From contig WNYE01000002.1 in the NCBI GenBank assembly GCA_021396245.1, positions 806,001-870,000 of the forward strand: a stretch of DNA of 64,000 nt, in the 5' to 3' direction. Source of the stretch: Sporothrix humicola (Eukaryota; Ascomycota; Sordariomycetes; Ophiostomatales; Ophiostomataceae). Every line of letters begins with the position of its first letter. Position 1 is the stretch's first letter. The translations under genes were made by a program, and so were the position numbers. Positions 45,423 to 56,494 of this stretch are shown here, one piece after another. Below the pieces are notes generated by a model. The model was not told where the DNA came from. It saw only the letters and a program-made list of their open reading frames with translations, and ran no database searches.

Positions 45423-45982
45423 CAGATTTTATTTAATTTTGATTATGTATTCACACACAACAAGTCTTCTCCCTTTTCGAATTAGAAAAGTATGACTTGA
45501 AGGTGTACATAAACAATTTTGAAAATAATATTTTCTCGGATTTTATTTTTACTATCTTGATTGATTGACTTTTTTTTTTTTTCGTTATGTAAAAAGCCAT
45601 ACGAGTTCAACATAAAACACGCCAAGTTGGTTCATAATGTTGATTTAAATGGAAATATTAGGATCTTTTCCCACTCATGATATATTAATTGTTGAATTTA
45701 TTTCGTGTGCTGCAAGCCTTCGCTTTCTCCACGCGAACATGCGGCCAGGTCAGCGTTGGACCCACCATAGAATCAACAGTGCGGCCCGGTGCCTTTGATG
45801 TCATCCGCTAACGGGATAGTGCAAACAAGACACTAGTGCGGATCTTCATCCGTTGGCATCTGTGACAGTAAATTGCATGATAATTTCTGACTTATATGTC
45901 AGAGCCGTCCTTAAGTTTGCTCACAATGAGGAGTTAATTCTGTCCAATATTCCCAATAATCCTTGCCGCTCAATCGAGCACC
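45423..45982. promoter_or_regulatory. AT-rich spacer and promoter of the serine hydrolase
   Basis: The left part is AT-rich 3' flank with a T run near 45570. The right part holds the palindrome at 45839-45852, about 131 bp before the hydrolase ATG. Confidence 0.5.
45839..45852. promoter_or_regulatory. CGGA-N6-TCCG palindrome, site C
   Basis: CGGATCTTCATCCG lies just upstream of the serine hydrolase gene, with the same arms and spacing as sites A and B but a different centre. Confidence 0.55.
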
Positions 45983-47403
45983 ATGGGCCCCACGCCACTA
46001 GCGTCTGGCGACAAACGCGGCCTCTGTGCCCTCATCTATGAGGCTACCTCTGACCCTAGACTGGGCCTGCCATGTGCGGCTGTTGTTTTGGTGGGAGATG
46101 GCCGCCGGAATGACGCCAGTTTGCTTGACTATTCTGTCTCACCAGACGGCGGCACAGGCAAAGGGGATGATATCTACTGGCTGGCATCATGCACCAAGCT
46201 TGTTACGACAGTGGCATGCATGCAGCTCGTCGAAAAGAATCTGCTATCTCTGGATGATGCGGACGTCTTGGAGCGACTGTGTCCAGAGCTCAAAGAGGTC
46301 AAAGTACGAAAGGCGAATGGAACCTTGGTCCCCAAGGAAAGAAGCATCACGCTGCGTATGCTGTTGACACACACTGGCAAGACTGTCCCCAAATATGACA
46401 TAAAGGACAATTGTTCACTGACATTGTCTGACAGCTGGCTTCGGATACTCTTTCTTGAATGAGTCTCTGGAAAAACATGGCTCTCGAGAATTCAACGAGT
46501 TTTCGGGGAACGTGTCAGACTTCCAGCAGCCCCTGATCGATCAGCCAGGCGCCGCCTTTCATTACGGCGTATGTAGAAAACTTTGTACCCCGATTTTCGT
46601 CTTCACCGATGATGACACTGACATCATCTATGGATAGATCAGTATTGACTGGGCGGGCATCGTTGCTGAAAGAGCGTCTGGTATGAAGCTCAATGAATAC
46701 ATGGCTCGCCACATCTTCAACCCACTCGGAATCCAGGATCTCACCATGGTTCCATCGGCCGACATGGCGGCACGTTGTGCGGGCCTCTGGCAACGCGACG
46801 ATAGTGGAGAGCTGACACATCGGAACTGCCCATTGCAGGCACCTCTGACCACAGTCGCGTCCCCGGATTTCTTCCACAGTGGCGGTGCCGGGCTGTTTGG
46901 CAGTATCAGAGAGTTTTCCAGTAAGTTTTCGCTGCCTTCAAAAAATCATCTAGAATTACTAACGGATCCTGTCAGAGATTCTTCGTGTTCTGCTTAATGA
47001 AGGCGTCGTGGCAGAAACCGGTCAACGCATCCTGTCTGTTGATAGTGTTGCGGAAATGTTTACCAACCAACTTCCTGAAAACCCCAATTTTGCACGGAGA
47101 CCTCTCCGCGCGGTCAAGCCTGACCTCGTGTACGAAGCGCCGGAACTGTATCCACTGTGCCCACCAGACAAGCCCCAGGGATGGGGACTCGGCTTCATGA
47201 TCTCGCCAGGTATTACCGGCCGTTCAGATGACACGGCACACTGGTCCGGCTTAACCAATGTCTTTTGGTGGTGTGACCGCCAGAAAGCAGTCGCCGGCAT
47301 CGTAGGATCGCAGGTTCTCCCCTTTGTTGACCCCAAGGCGGCCGAGCTCTGGGTTCGTGTTGAACAGGCACTCTACACAGCATTGGAGAAGAAGGGTGTA
47401 TGA
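45983..47403 (+). CDS. Beta-lactamase-fold serine hydrolase (class C / esterase-like)
   Basis: This serine hydrolase of the penicillin-binding fold is probably an esterase or acyltransferase rather than a drug-resistance enzyme. Four exons (45983-46376, 46435-46568, 46638-46920, 46976-47403) give 412 residues. The nucleophile motif is SCTK at 69-72 in WLASCTKLVTTVA. LLTHTAGFGYSF forms across the first intron, which uses a GC donor (GCAAGA) and an AG acceptor; without it the frame breaks. HYGISIDWAG spans the second junction. It follows gentisate dioxygenase and has its own palindrome at 45839. It could release an aromatic acid from an ester; the substrate is not known. Confidence 0.84.
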
Positions 47404-47522
47404 CAGGATTGTACGAGCCACATAAGCACATTTGTAACGTAACTTCGAAATTGATTCAAATAATCAGACATTCATTGGGAGACAGTCCTACTACAAGTAC
47501 TCGGCCCTCCACGCACAACGAG

Positions 47523-50500
47523 TTACATCCCGAGGGGTTGATCTGGGCCGTTCCATGATGGCACCAGCGACAGCCACGCCATGTCGTTTGCATCGCCAAT
47601 CCAGCCCATGTCCGACAGGTAAGGCGCCTCTCTGGTGGCCATGCCTGGAGCGAGCATCTCCAGTGGCTGTATTTGATCACTAAGTGGGATCATAGTTTGG
47701 AGGTCGATGGGCTCAACGGGTAGAAATTCAGAAAGCCAATCTGTAGCGTTGCTATTGTGGTCGTTGCCATTTTGACCGGCAACACCATCCAGCTGGGCAA
47801 AGACTTGCTGTTGGATGACCGCGAGAACCTTGCTGCAGCGTCGTGCAGAACGAGATATTGGACGATAAGCACGAAGAAATTCAACACACCGGTTGTACGC
47901 ATCAGCCAGTGAGTTCCTGTTCATGCTGGTGATGTACTGCGGCGCACACAGATAACCCAGGAGGAGCACAATGGCACAGCTGTGGATATCTACGGAATTG
48001 GTAAGTTATACTGGTTGCCACACACGGAAGTTGTCGGCCACCTCACTCGTTGACTTACAAAAAACATTGTACCATGGAGCTGGCAGTCGTACAGCCTGGG
48101 GATCCGGATTGCTTGCCATAAGATCAACCAAGGCTTCAGTCGTTGCCAGACACATGTTTGCCGCCTTGATGACCATCTCCCGGTCCATGCTGCTGCTCTC
48201 AGAATCATGTCCTGTGTCATCGTGTGGAGCCCGGCAGAGAATAGACAGGGCAGGCCGCAGAAGGGTCAAGCGAGCATGTAGATATCTAACCACGTTAGTC
48301 TTTGGTCAAACCAAGATTCAGGCCGTTCCCAGCTTAGGTCACAATGAAAGCCAAATGTGACTCACCTGGATTTCAGAACATAGGCTTGTCGCTCTAGTAG
48401 CAACAGCCTTTTATGGTCCTGGTTCAATGATGCTGCACGCCCCTTCTTGTATGTCTCGACTTGCAGGTGTATTGGAAGGTTTCGTCGCCAAGTATCAAGG
48501 AGCTTGTCGACCTCCAGTACTGTCTTCAGGTCCAGGTCCCCCTTCTCATACCAGTTCAGTGCCGTGGGCCTACTTGATCCAGACATATTAGGAGTGTGGC
48601 GTTTGCTGGTGTCAGTGTAATGATTGATGGGCGCCAGGAACTGGCCAATGATGTCCTGCAAACGAATAGCCTCGATGTAACATCCGGTGATTGTGATTTG
48701 GTCTGCTGGCTGCTCGCCAGATTCTTTGCCCGAGCCTGTGAGGTACTCGTCATCAATGGCCTTGGGGAGCCACAGCCGATTGACGGTCATAGTGGGATGG
48801 ATCATCATCGGGCGGCCATATGTAAGGGACAGAACACTATGGGAGTCGAACATTAGAACGTGAATATGAAAATGACATCGCGTTTACCACGGGCAGCACT
48901 TACCGGTCTAAAATGATAGAGCACGTCCAAGTTCGTCTGCGGATCTCTCTCTCCAGCTGGCTGTGGTGGCCGCCAATACAGACATCTCCACGGCAGCATT
49001 CCGGCTCCTGATGCAGCCCAATGCCCTGGCACACACGGATGGCAAGTCCGACAATATTCCAGCAACTGCTCGCTGCATCTGTGCTCTGCAGATATTGTCC
49101 CATCAAGAGGAGCACCTGCACAAGAGCCGGGCTCCCACACGCTAGCTCGTCCAGGTCGACGAGAGCTTTGCCTCGAGCAAAGAATGCCCAGCTCACACTG
49201 CTCCTATCTTGAAACGCAACAGATGGGTTGAATAGCGCTCCCATGGCGAAGACAAGGTTCAGCATGCAGTGAAACAGCTTCTCGCTCATTCCTTCGTAAT
49301 AGCTAATCGACATGCTCGACGTTGGACTGCCAGGCTGGCGCTCTTTTGTCGACTCCCACATAGTTCGGTAACGCTCGAGGAAAGACGGCATGTGTACAAA
49401 TGGATACAGGGAGTGGACCCATGTTCGGTAGCTGTCAACCAGCTGGTCTGCTTCTGCTCTGGTTGGTACAGTATAGCGCCAGCTGGAAGGAATAGCGTGA
49501 CCTCTATTGGTCTCGTCACGAGCTCGAGACGGGCTTGTTGTGTGCTGCTTTCCTGCCTGTCCTGGTGAATCTCGGTCACCGACCGCGAACTCCCAGCTGC
49601 CTGGTGGAGACGATCCAGCCCAGGGCGCTTTCTTGCGCATGGCGTTGATAGCGTTGAAGGCATCGCCAAGGAGACTCACCGTGCTGGACGGTCCAAAATA
49701 CTCGGACGGCCGCCGACGACGACCAGTCACGCCATCCGCGGCAGAATGGACGACTCCCATAGCATCAAGACCATCAACGAAGCGAGACGATCCCACAGCA
49801 GTCCTACTATCGTCGTCGGAGGCATCAGTGTCTGAATCCGGCTCGGCGGCTTCAATATGCTGACTTGCGGCAGATGGATGGTGGAATGTTGATAGAGTTG
49901 GCTGCTGCGTCGGTGCTACTGCAAGGTTGTGAACAAATGATGTCTGGGATGGCGATGGCGACAACAGCGATGCAACTGGTAGAACTCCAACCGGCGCTGG
50001 TGACGCTATGCTCGCATTTCTCTCCAGTGGAGACAGTCCCGTGGGAATGGCTGTAGATGACGTCTGGTTGGCATCTTGAGTGACGTTGGCGATGCCGGTC
50101 GTTCTTTCCGTTTCGAGAGGGATGTCGGAAGCGGGTTGTTCCCACTGTTCCGCAACTGCGGGACGGCCCGCGTTTGCCGACGTCGCAGCGCGCTCTCTGT
50201 CTTCCAGCTCTCGAATACGAGCTTGCAGGCTCTCGACATATCTAAAAGAGCGGGAGTGGTTAGCAATGGCCCGTGGATACATCCTCCTATCGCGTCTCGA
50301 CTCACTTGTTGCTCCAGCCTTTGGTGTTGCGGTGGTCATTCCAAACGCAGCGCCCGGGCCGCCTCGAACAGGAGCCGCAGACGGGCCGCACCCCGTCGCA
50401 TTTGCGCTTTCGGTCGCGGCATTCTTCGCACGCCTGGACGGTGCGGCGTCTCTTCCGGCCTGCCCGGTCTGGCTCATCGTTGTCGTCGACCAGCGACGGC

Positions 50501-50523
50501 GATGCGATCCGCTCGTGGGTCAT
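47523..50523 (-). CDS. Large Zn2Cys6 transcription factor, candidate cluster regulator
   Basis: Five exons (50523-50306, 50241-48904, 48836-48366, 48285-48059, 47989-47523) give 906 residues. Exon 1 carries the zinc cluster C32, C35, C42, C49, C52, C59 preceded by the basic RKRRRTVQ, and the coil begins right after the intron (YVESLQARIRELEDRERA). A long Ser/Pro/Asp-rich linker is followed by the fungal-specific domain with WVHSLYPFVHMPSFLERY, VCQGIGLHQEP and LTYGRPMMIHPTM. It lies in the middle of the gentisate genes, and one CGGA-N6-TCCG palindrome is 350 bp upstream of its ATG. It is therefore the best candidate to bind that motif and to regulate itself, which is inference. Confidence 0.87.
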
Positions 50524-50993
50524 GGCTAGTCAGTCGTATCACGTGTCTGTCACGTGTTAGGTGGTTGACATCAGGTGGATAGATTCAATGTTCAAGGTGA
50601 ACATTGGTTGACAGAGGACTCTGCACATGATATATTTTACAAAATACACCGAGTACATTTTACCGTCCCCGGAAAAAAACTACATTCAGTTGTCAATGCA
50701 TCCCCTGTGCGGGGTTTTCCAGTAGTCTGAAAGCGTCTCTTTTGGTTCCAAGATTTTGCTGATCTCCACTTCCTCATGACCCCAGATTTTCTCCATATCG
50801 GAGTGCCAAGGCCCTGGGGCCTGCGCTTGGGCACACTAACGCGATCAAAATTGAGATGGTGTGGGGAGATGCGGAAGCACATCCGCAAATACACCAATCC
50901 ACACAGACAGTGAATTGGGTTTTCTTTGGAATCAGATACAGTTCTACCCCCCTGGCTGAAAAAGTGTTTTTGTTTCATTCACCCCATTTCACA
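50524..50993. promoter_or_regulatory. Regulator promoter with palindrome
   Basis: These 0.47 kb separate the regulator start from the 3' end of the zinc dehydrogenase, both leftward. The palindrome at 50872 belongs to the regulator promoter. Confidence 0.5.
50872..50885. promoter_or_regulatory. CGGA-N6-TCCG palindrome, site D
   Basis: CGGAAGCACATCCG, flanked by G and C into a 16-bp palindrome-like box identical to site A. It lies about 350 bp upstream of the regulator ATG. Confidence 0.65.
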
Positions 50994-52372
50994 TCAAAAT
51001 TGGCCGACTGGGCCCCAAGACAAAATTGGCTTAATCACCTGGTACCTTTTTGTCAGCAAGTGGCCCATTTCGTAGATCCTATTTACGACATGACTGCTCA
51101 CCTTTCCATTCTTAAAGTCTTCAATGGCTTCCGCCATCTTATCGGTAGGATAGAGCGTCGCGAGTTTATCAACTGGAAATTTGCCTTCGTGAAATAGCTT
51201 CACGAGTTTTGGGATGGTCTGAACATTGTAACAGTGGGTTAGCTGGTGTTTCTTCAGTTGCAAACATCTTGTTAACGCATAGCATACCTCTTGCGGACTG
51301 CACAGGCCCTCGATCACGCCGACAATCTTCTTGCACGACAGCAAAAGATCCAATGCGTCCAACTGCAGCGGCTTATTTGGAGGTGGAACACCGACTAGTG
51401 CGAGTGTCCCACCGTGTGCCAGCGCCTTGACGGCATCGTTGATCACAGCGATGACGCCTGTTGCATCCACGATTTTGTCTGCACCGTTGGCAAAGACGCT
51501 CCTGATTCCGTCGTCAAGATTTGTAAATTCCCGCGAGTTGATCGCATGGCTGGCTCCCACCTCGATAGCTGTAGAGAGCTTGGAGTCCACAATGTCCACC
51601 GCGAGGATACGCTCAACCCCGAGCGCCTTGGCTGCCATGACTGCTGCCAGCCCAACAGCACCCATACCTAGAATCGCAATATTTTCTGTTTTCTTTGGTG
51701 TGAGCACATTCAAGACTGTGCTGGCCCCAGTCAGATAACCACAGGCCAATGGCGCAAGGTAAGGTAGCTCTTCGGGCCGAGCATCGATCTTCACCACCGA
51801 CCGTTCTGTCACCACGGCCAATTTGCTCAGTGACGACTGGCCGAAGAATTGGCCGTGAACGGGTGTCCCGCCGGGGAGAGATATGGGTGACGTCTTTGAC
51901 TGGCGTGCCGTGTTGATGAAATTGGTCTCTGTCATGTGAGGGCACCCACCATATCGTCCCTCCCGACACCATTTGCACTTACGGCAGGAATGAAAGGAGA
52001 GGATAACAGTGTCTCCTGGCACCAATGATTTGCCGGCGATACTGGCTCCCACAAGCTTAACAACACCGAGTCCTTCATGGCCCAGTACTGCTGGAAATCC
52101 TCCAACAGGCATGCCGCCGTCCTTGACCACAATATCCTGCGAAGTTTGTTAGCCGATGCATTTTTGGCTATATCACCTGGACAAGTTTGGGAAATACAAA
52201 CCGTATGGCATAATCCGGTGTAGAGTATCTCTACCAACACCTCGTCTCCGTGGATGCTGTCCAGTACGACATCTTTCAGCATGAACGGGCCTCCAACATG
52301 CTCGACCACGAAGGCTTTTGTCTGGATATTTTGTGCCGGCTGCATGGGTGTTGCGAGAATGTCTTTCTGCAT
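50994..52372 (-). CDS. Zinc-dependent alcohol dehydrogenase, aryl-alcohol type
   Basis: This is a medium-chain zinc alcohol dehydrogenase. Four exons (52372-52202, 52136-51288, 51218-51102, 51038-50994) give 393 residues. The catalytic zinc ligands are C55 in TGLCHTD, formed across intron 1, and the GHE motif in VLGHEGLGVV; the structural zinc site is CRKCKWCREGRYGGC. The cofactor motif is ILGMGAVGLAAVMAAK with an acidic DIVDS for NAD. The last short exon ends GKVIKPILSWGPVGQF. Length and motifs fit aryl-alcohol (benzyl-alcohol) dehydrogenases. With the aldehyde dehydrogenase at 56495 it could convert a hydroxybenzyl alcohol to the acid. No palindrome was found in its own promoter. Confidence 0.86.
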
Positions 52373-52947
52373 ACGTTTTCTTTCTTATTCAACGTAAAAG
52401 TCAACAGCGTGGAATATATGTTAGTTAGATGACAGCAGGCTGGTGGTCGGCTCTGGTCCCGGTGTGGAAGTGTGGTCCCACTTTTCGTAGGTGCGGCAAC
52501 ACTCCCGGCCAATCATTCAACAGCGCTGTTAGAATCAACACCAAACATGCGACTTGTTCTCGCAAGATTGCCGCTTCTTGACCTTACAAAATGTAATTCG
52601 AGAACGCAGAAAAAGAAGTAAGGAAATTAAACTGGAAGGAGAAGCTATGCGCTTAAATCTATCCGCAAGAAATTAACGGTCTAGGAACATTTTGCAATTA
52701 ACAGCTATAAACTAGAAATTGTGATCGTAAATATCACAATACCTTTGATTTGTTGTCGTTTTTCTAATAAAAAAAGGAGTAAAATAAAATAAAATAAGAA
52801 AATACAGAAGAAGTGAAAAAAGTAATAAATAGCACATCGAGCGGAACATAATTATACTAATTGTTGTATTGGTAGAAAATATGCAAATTGGAACATATAC
52901 ATTAATCAGGTTGCTGCATAATAACAACATCCTTCATTGAGTTCTAT
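52373..52947. other. AT-rich intergenic region
   Basis: The stretch is the promoter of the zinc dehydrogenase and the 3' flank of the amidohydrolase. It is strongly AT-rich from about 52600 to 52930 and shows no gene or palindrome. Confidence 0.5.
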
Positions 52948-53951
52948 CTAGTTGTTCAGGCGGGGCCAGAGCTTCAGCGCATTGCCTCTGTTGATGGCTT
53001 CACGCAGTTTGGGGTCCGCAAACTCGTACTTGTCAAAGCGAGAGGTGTGGAAGTTGATGATGCCGTCGTGCGCATACGGCGTGTCACTGCCATAGAGGAT
53101 GTGGTCGGGCTTGGCAAACGTTTCCAGAACCTTCAGGACATTCTCTGTTCCAGCCACAGCCACGTCGTAGTAGAAGTTCTTGGCCTGCTCCTCAAACTCG
53201 GCAACCTCCTCATCCGTCTTGCAGAAGATGCTGGTCGGGCGGCCAATGAGGTACGGCAGGGTGCCGCCGGCGTGCGACAGAATGATCTTGCAGTTCGGGT
53301 TGTTCTTGACTGTCTTGTTGTAGATCATGTCCAGGGCCGTCTGTGTCGTCTCGAAGGGGTAACGGATGACCGGCTGGGGCAGACCGCTGACCTGGGCAGT
53401 GTCCACGGGATGAGTCGGGTGGACGAGAACGACGGCAGAACGGCGGTTGAGCTCAGCCCAGATCGGCTTCAAGTCGGGATGGCCGAGGTATGTGTTGCCG
53501 GAACCATAACGAGTAAAGAGCGTGACACCGTCGGCCTTGAGCACATCGTAGGCGTACTCGATCTCTTTGAGGGCCAGCTCGGTGTCAAGAATGTTGGGAA
53601 GAGCCGCAAAGAAGCCGTATTCCTGGGGCTTCTCGTCACGGATCTGGGCGGCGAGCTCGTTGGTCTTGCGGGCCAAGTCAGCCGACGCCTTCGCATCCTT
53701 GAGGATACACGCGCCAGGGGCTGTCAGGGAGAGAATGGTGGTGCCGATGTCGAACTTTTTGTTCACCTCGGCGTCCAGCTTCAAGTCCCAGGCCGGAATG
53801 TGCCAGCCCGACGGATCACCACCGGAAGCAATGACGGCTGCACGATGTCAATACAATATATCTAGTGTACGAGGGTGGGCGCTGACTACTGACCTTCCTT
53901 GTAGAACTCCGGAATGAAGTGGTGGTGAACGTCGACACGGTTGAGAGACAT
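52948..53951 (-). CDS. ACMSD-type amidohydrolase, probable aromatic-acid decarboxylase
   Basis: This metal-dependent TIM-barrel enzyme belongs to the aminocarboxymuconate-semialdehyde decarboxylase group, which also holds gamma-resorcylate, salicylate and 6-methylsalicylate decarboxylases. Two exons (53951-53894 and 53837-52948) give 315 residues. The metal pair HxH is at H9 and H11 in VDVHHHFIPEFY; further ligands are in VLVHPTHPVD and IILSHAGGTLPY, and the catalytic aspartate in LYGSDTPYAHDG. The intron follows FYKE and continues AVIASGGDPSGWHIP, a stretch I associate with the 6-methylsalicylate-decarboxylase branch. It is divergent from a BVMO, with two palindromes between them. The exact acid substrate remains open. 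Confidence 0.84.
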
Positions 53952-54239
53952 TGTGATGGTGACCGAGAGAGTAACAGATAAGTGAAGGATGACGGCATTG
54001 TGCTGGCAAGGTGTGGGATGTTTCTTTCTTGATTTTTGCCTTGGTGTTTGATATAAATAGCCAATGGCATGACATAAGCGCATCTTCCAACCGTCAAATC
54101 TCGGCCGCTACCCCGGACTCTGCCGGTTCCACCTCCATATCGGGGACCCGGAATATTTTCAAAAATAAGCATAAAAATCAAAATGAAACAAAAAACATTG
54201 CTGGATCCTGGTGGATGGATCATGTGAAAAAATTGTTGT

Positions 54240-54253
54240 CGGATGCTCATCCG
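54240..54253. promoter_or_regulatory. CGGA-N6-TCCG palindrome, site E
   Basis: CGGATGCTCATCCG, 289 bp from the decarboxylase ATG and about 300 bp from the BVMO ATG. Confidence 0.55.
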
Positions 54254-54308
54254 TGGGAGAAATTCTCATTCAATATCAAATGGATAAATATTTGTTAGTG
54301 CTATATCA

Positions 54309-54322
54309 CGGATGTAAATCCG
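54309..54322. promoter_or_regulatory. CGGA-N6-TCCG palindrome, site F
   Basis: CGGATGTAAATCCG, 69 bp right of site E in the same divergent promoter. Confidence 0.55.
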
Positions 54323-54550
54323 CTGTATGCCATCTCGCTTTATTGCCTAAACACTTTGAATAGACCTGGTGCTGTCAAGAGAAGGTCAAAGAGATGGGCG
54401 GAAACTATCGCTGAAAAACACAAAAACGCTGATGCCACCCGTGCCATAGTTTGAATGTAGTCCACAGGCCGTGTAATAGCAGACAAAGCTTCACGACACA
54501 ACAATACTAGTGCCATTTTATCAACTTTCCAGCGACCCTCCCCACCAACA

Positions 54551-56020
54551 ATGGACAGCCACCACAACCAGCTAGCGCAAGACGGCGCGTTTGACATAAT
54601 CATCATCGGCGCGGGCATCTCCGGCATCAACACGGCGTACCATGTGCAGAGAAACTTTCCAAATCTCCGGTATGCTATTCTTGAGGGACGGTCTGCCATC
54701 GGCGGTACCTGGGACTTGTTTCGATACCCTGGCATTCGATCTGACACGGACTTGCCGACCTTTGCATTCTCATGGAATCCGTGGCGAGAGTCGCAGTGTG
54801 TAGCCGGCGGGGCTGCCATTGCCAACTACCTGTGTGAGTCGGCTGCCCAGCAGGGCATTGACCGCCACATCAAATTCGAGCACCGTGTTGTGTCCGCCAA
54901 TTGGTCGTCCCAGTCGCAGTCGTGGAGGCTTGTAGTCGAAACACAGAATGAAAAACTGTTGTTTGATGCACGATTCGTCATCCTGGGCAGCGGATACTAC
55001 GATTATCAAGACCCTCTGCAGCCACAGATTCCAGGCCTCTATGACAATTTCAAAGGCACCATTGTCCACCCGCAATTCTGGCCTGAGGACCTCGACTATG
55101 CGGGCAAGGGCGTCATTGTAATTGGTAGTGGCGCGACGGCAATCACGCTGCTTCCAAGCATGGCCAAGAAAGCCGGCCATGTCACCATGCTGCAACGCAG
55201 CCCGACATACATTATGACAATCGACAACACGCTGGGGAACTCGTGGTATCACAAGATCCTGCCACAGTCCTGGTCGTACCTCATCGACCGGCTGTTTTTC
55301 ATTGCCTTCATCAACATGAGCTACCACTATTGTCGCGCATTTCCCACGAAAGCTCGACAGTCTTTGCAGAGCGCCGTCGAGAAACAGCTTCCGCCAGATA
55401 TCCCCTTGGATCCGCACTTTACGCCCACTTATCGGCCATGGGACCAACGCGTCTGTTTTACGCCAGATGGAGACTTCTTCGAGGCCATGCGCAGTGGGAA
55501 GGCAAGCGTGGCGACGGGGCGCATAAAGACGGTGACGGCAACACACCTTGTTCTCGAGTCTGGCCAGGAGCTGGAAGCGGATATTGTTGTGACAGCCACC
55601 GGATTGAATCTCAAGATTGGCGGCCGTATACAGTTTTCTCTCGATGGGGAGCCCATTGATCTTGCAGACCGATTCACGTGGCGTACAGCGTTGCTACAGG
55701 ATGTTCCCAATCTCGGATTTATGATGGGTTATGTCAATGCGTCGTGGACTCTGGGGACCGAGGCGTCGTCCAAGCTGATTTGCCGCATCATCCAGCACAT
55801 GCGGGACCATGGCTTCCAGGTCGTCGTGCCTCGTGTGCCTCGTGGCTCGTATATGGAGGAACAGTCTGTCTGGAACGTCGACGCAACGTATGTCAGAGAA
55901 AACAAGAGACAGATCCCCAAGTGTGGCAGTGTTGGGCCATGGAGGGGACGGTCGATTTACGTCGTGGATCTTATGCGGGCGACGTACGGAAGCATTACTC
56001 AGGGCCTGGAGTATTTGTAA
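54551..56020 (+). CDS. Flavin-containing / Baeyer-Villiger monooxygenase
   Basis: This intronless gene encodes 489 residues of an FAD/NADPH monooxygenase. The FAD fold is IIIIGAGISGIN (glycines 20, 22, 25), followed by GRSAIGGTWDLFRYPGI. The BVMO fingerprint FKGTIVHPQFWP is at residues 167-178, and the NADPH fold is VIVIGSGATAITLLP. ATGLNLKIGG marks the C-terminal flavin contact. Members of this branch oxidise ketones or aldehydes, including aryl ketones. It is divergent from the decarboxylase, with two palindromes shared. A role converting an aryl ketone to an ester, which the serine hydrolase at 45983 could then split, is a testable inference. Confidence 0.87.
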   Translation: MDSHHNQLAQDGAFDIIIIGAGISGINTAYHVQRNFPNLRYAILEGRSAIGGTWDLFRYPGIRSDTDLPTFAFSWNPWRESQCVAGGAAIANYLCESAAQQGIDRHIKFEHRVVSANWSSQSQSWRLVVETQNEKLLFDARFVILGSGYYDYQDPLQPQIPGLYDNFKGTIVHPQFWPEDLDYAGKGVIVIGSGATAITLLPSMAKKAGHVTMLQRSPTYIMTIDNTLGNSWYHKILPQSWSYLIDRLFFIAFINMSYHYCRAFPTKARQSLQSAVEKQLPPDIPLDPHFTPTYRPWDQRVCFTPDGDFFEAMRSGKASVATGRIKTVTATHLVLESGQELEADIVVTATGLNLKIGGRIQFSLDGEPIDLADRFTWRTALLQDVPNLGFMMGYVNASWTLGTEASSKLICRIIQHMRDHGFQVVVPRVPRGSYMEEQSVWNVDATYVRENKRQIPKCGSVGPWRGRSIYVVDLMRATYGSITQGLEYL

Positions 56021-56494
56021 ATTCTGTGCTCATGACAAAAGTAGGGGCGAGATAATTTGAAATTCCTCACCGGATAGGGTGACCAAAATTAGATAGATAC
56101 TGTAGAGAAAAGTACAGTTCCACTTTGATTTTTGTTGTTCTTCTTTTTGAGATTGTCAACTCCCATGTTCATAACCACACTGAGAACATAAATCTATTCA
56201 TGATTCAAATTATCCATCATTGCAGACCTGAATCTTTGAGCTTTTCCTTCAGCTTATTTGACACTGGTTAAAGCTATGCATTACCGGCTCCTTAGAACCA
56301 GGACGCGGAACAGTCGGAAGACCGACGTAATCTGCGGAATATGATCCCGCAATCGTCGAACTGACCCAGGGCCCGGAAGCACTCCCAGAGCTGTACGAAC
56401 CAATAAAGTAGAGATGCACCGTGTGCATTTTTCTACGGCTTGACCAAAAATATCATTGCATTTATGATTCATCGTGCCTTGCTACCCATCAATC
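56021..56494. promoter_or_regulatory. Promoter region of the second aldehyde dehydrogenase
   Basis: No gene is seen in 0.47 kb. GCGGAATATGATCCCGC at 56334-56350 is a looser relative of the cluster palindrome (CGG-N9-CCG), about 150 bp before the ATG at 56495. Confidence 0.4.

Larger units (their letters stand above)
53952..54550. promoter_or_regulatory. Divergent promoter, decarboxylase / BVMO
   Basis: These 0.6 kb contain two palindromes (54240 and 54309). On the decarboxylase side there is an inverted TATAAATA and a CCAAT sequence at 54052-54066, about 105 bp from its ATG. Confidence 0.6.

Noticed and set aside
56335..56349. CGG-N9-CCG element before the second aldehyde dehydrogenase
   Set aside because: It is one base longer than the cluster palindrome, so it was not counted as a ninth site, although it may be a weak variant.
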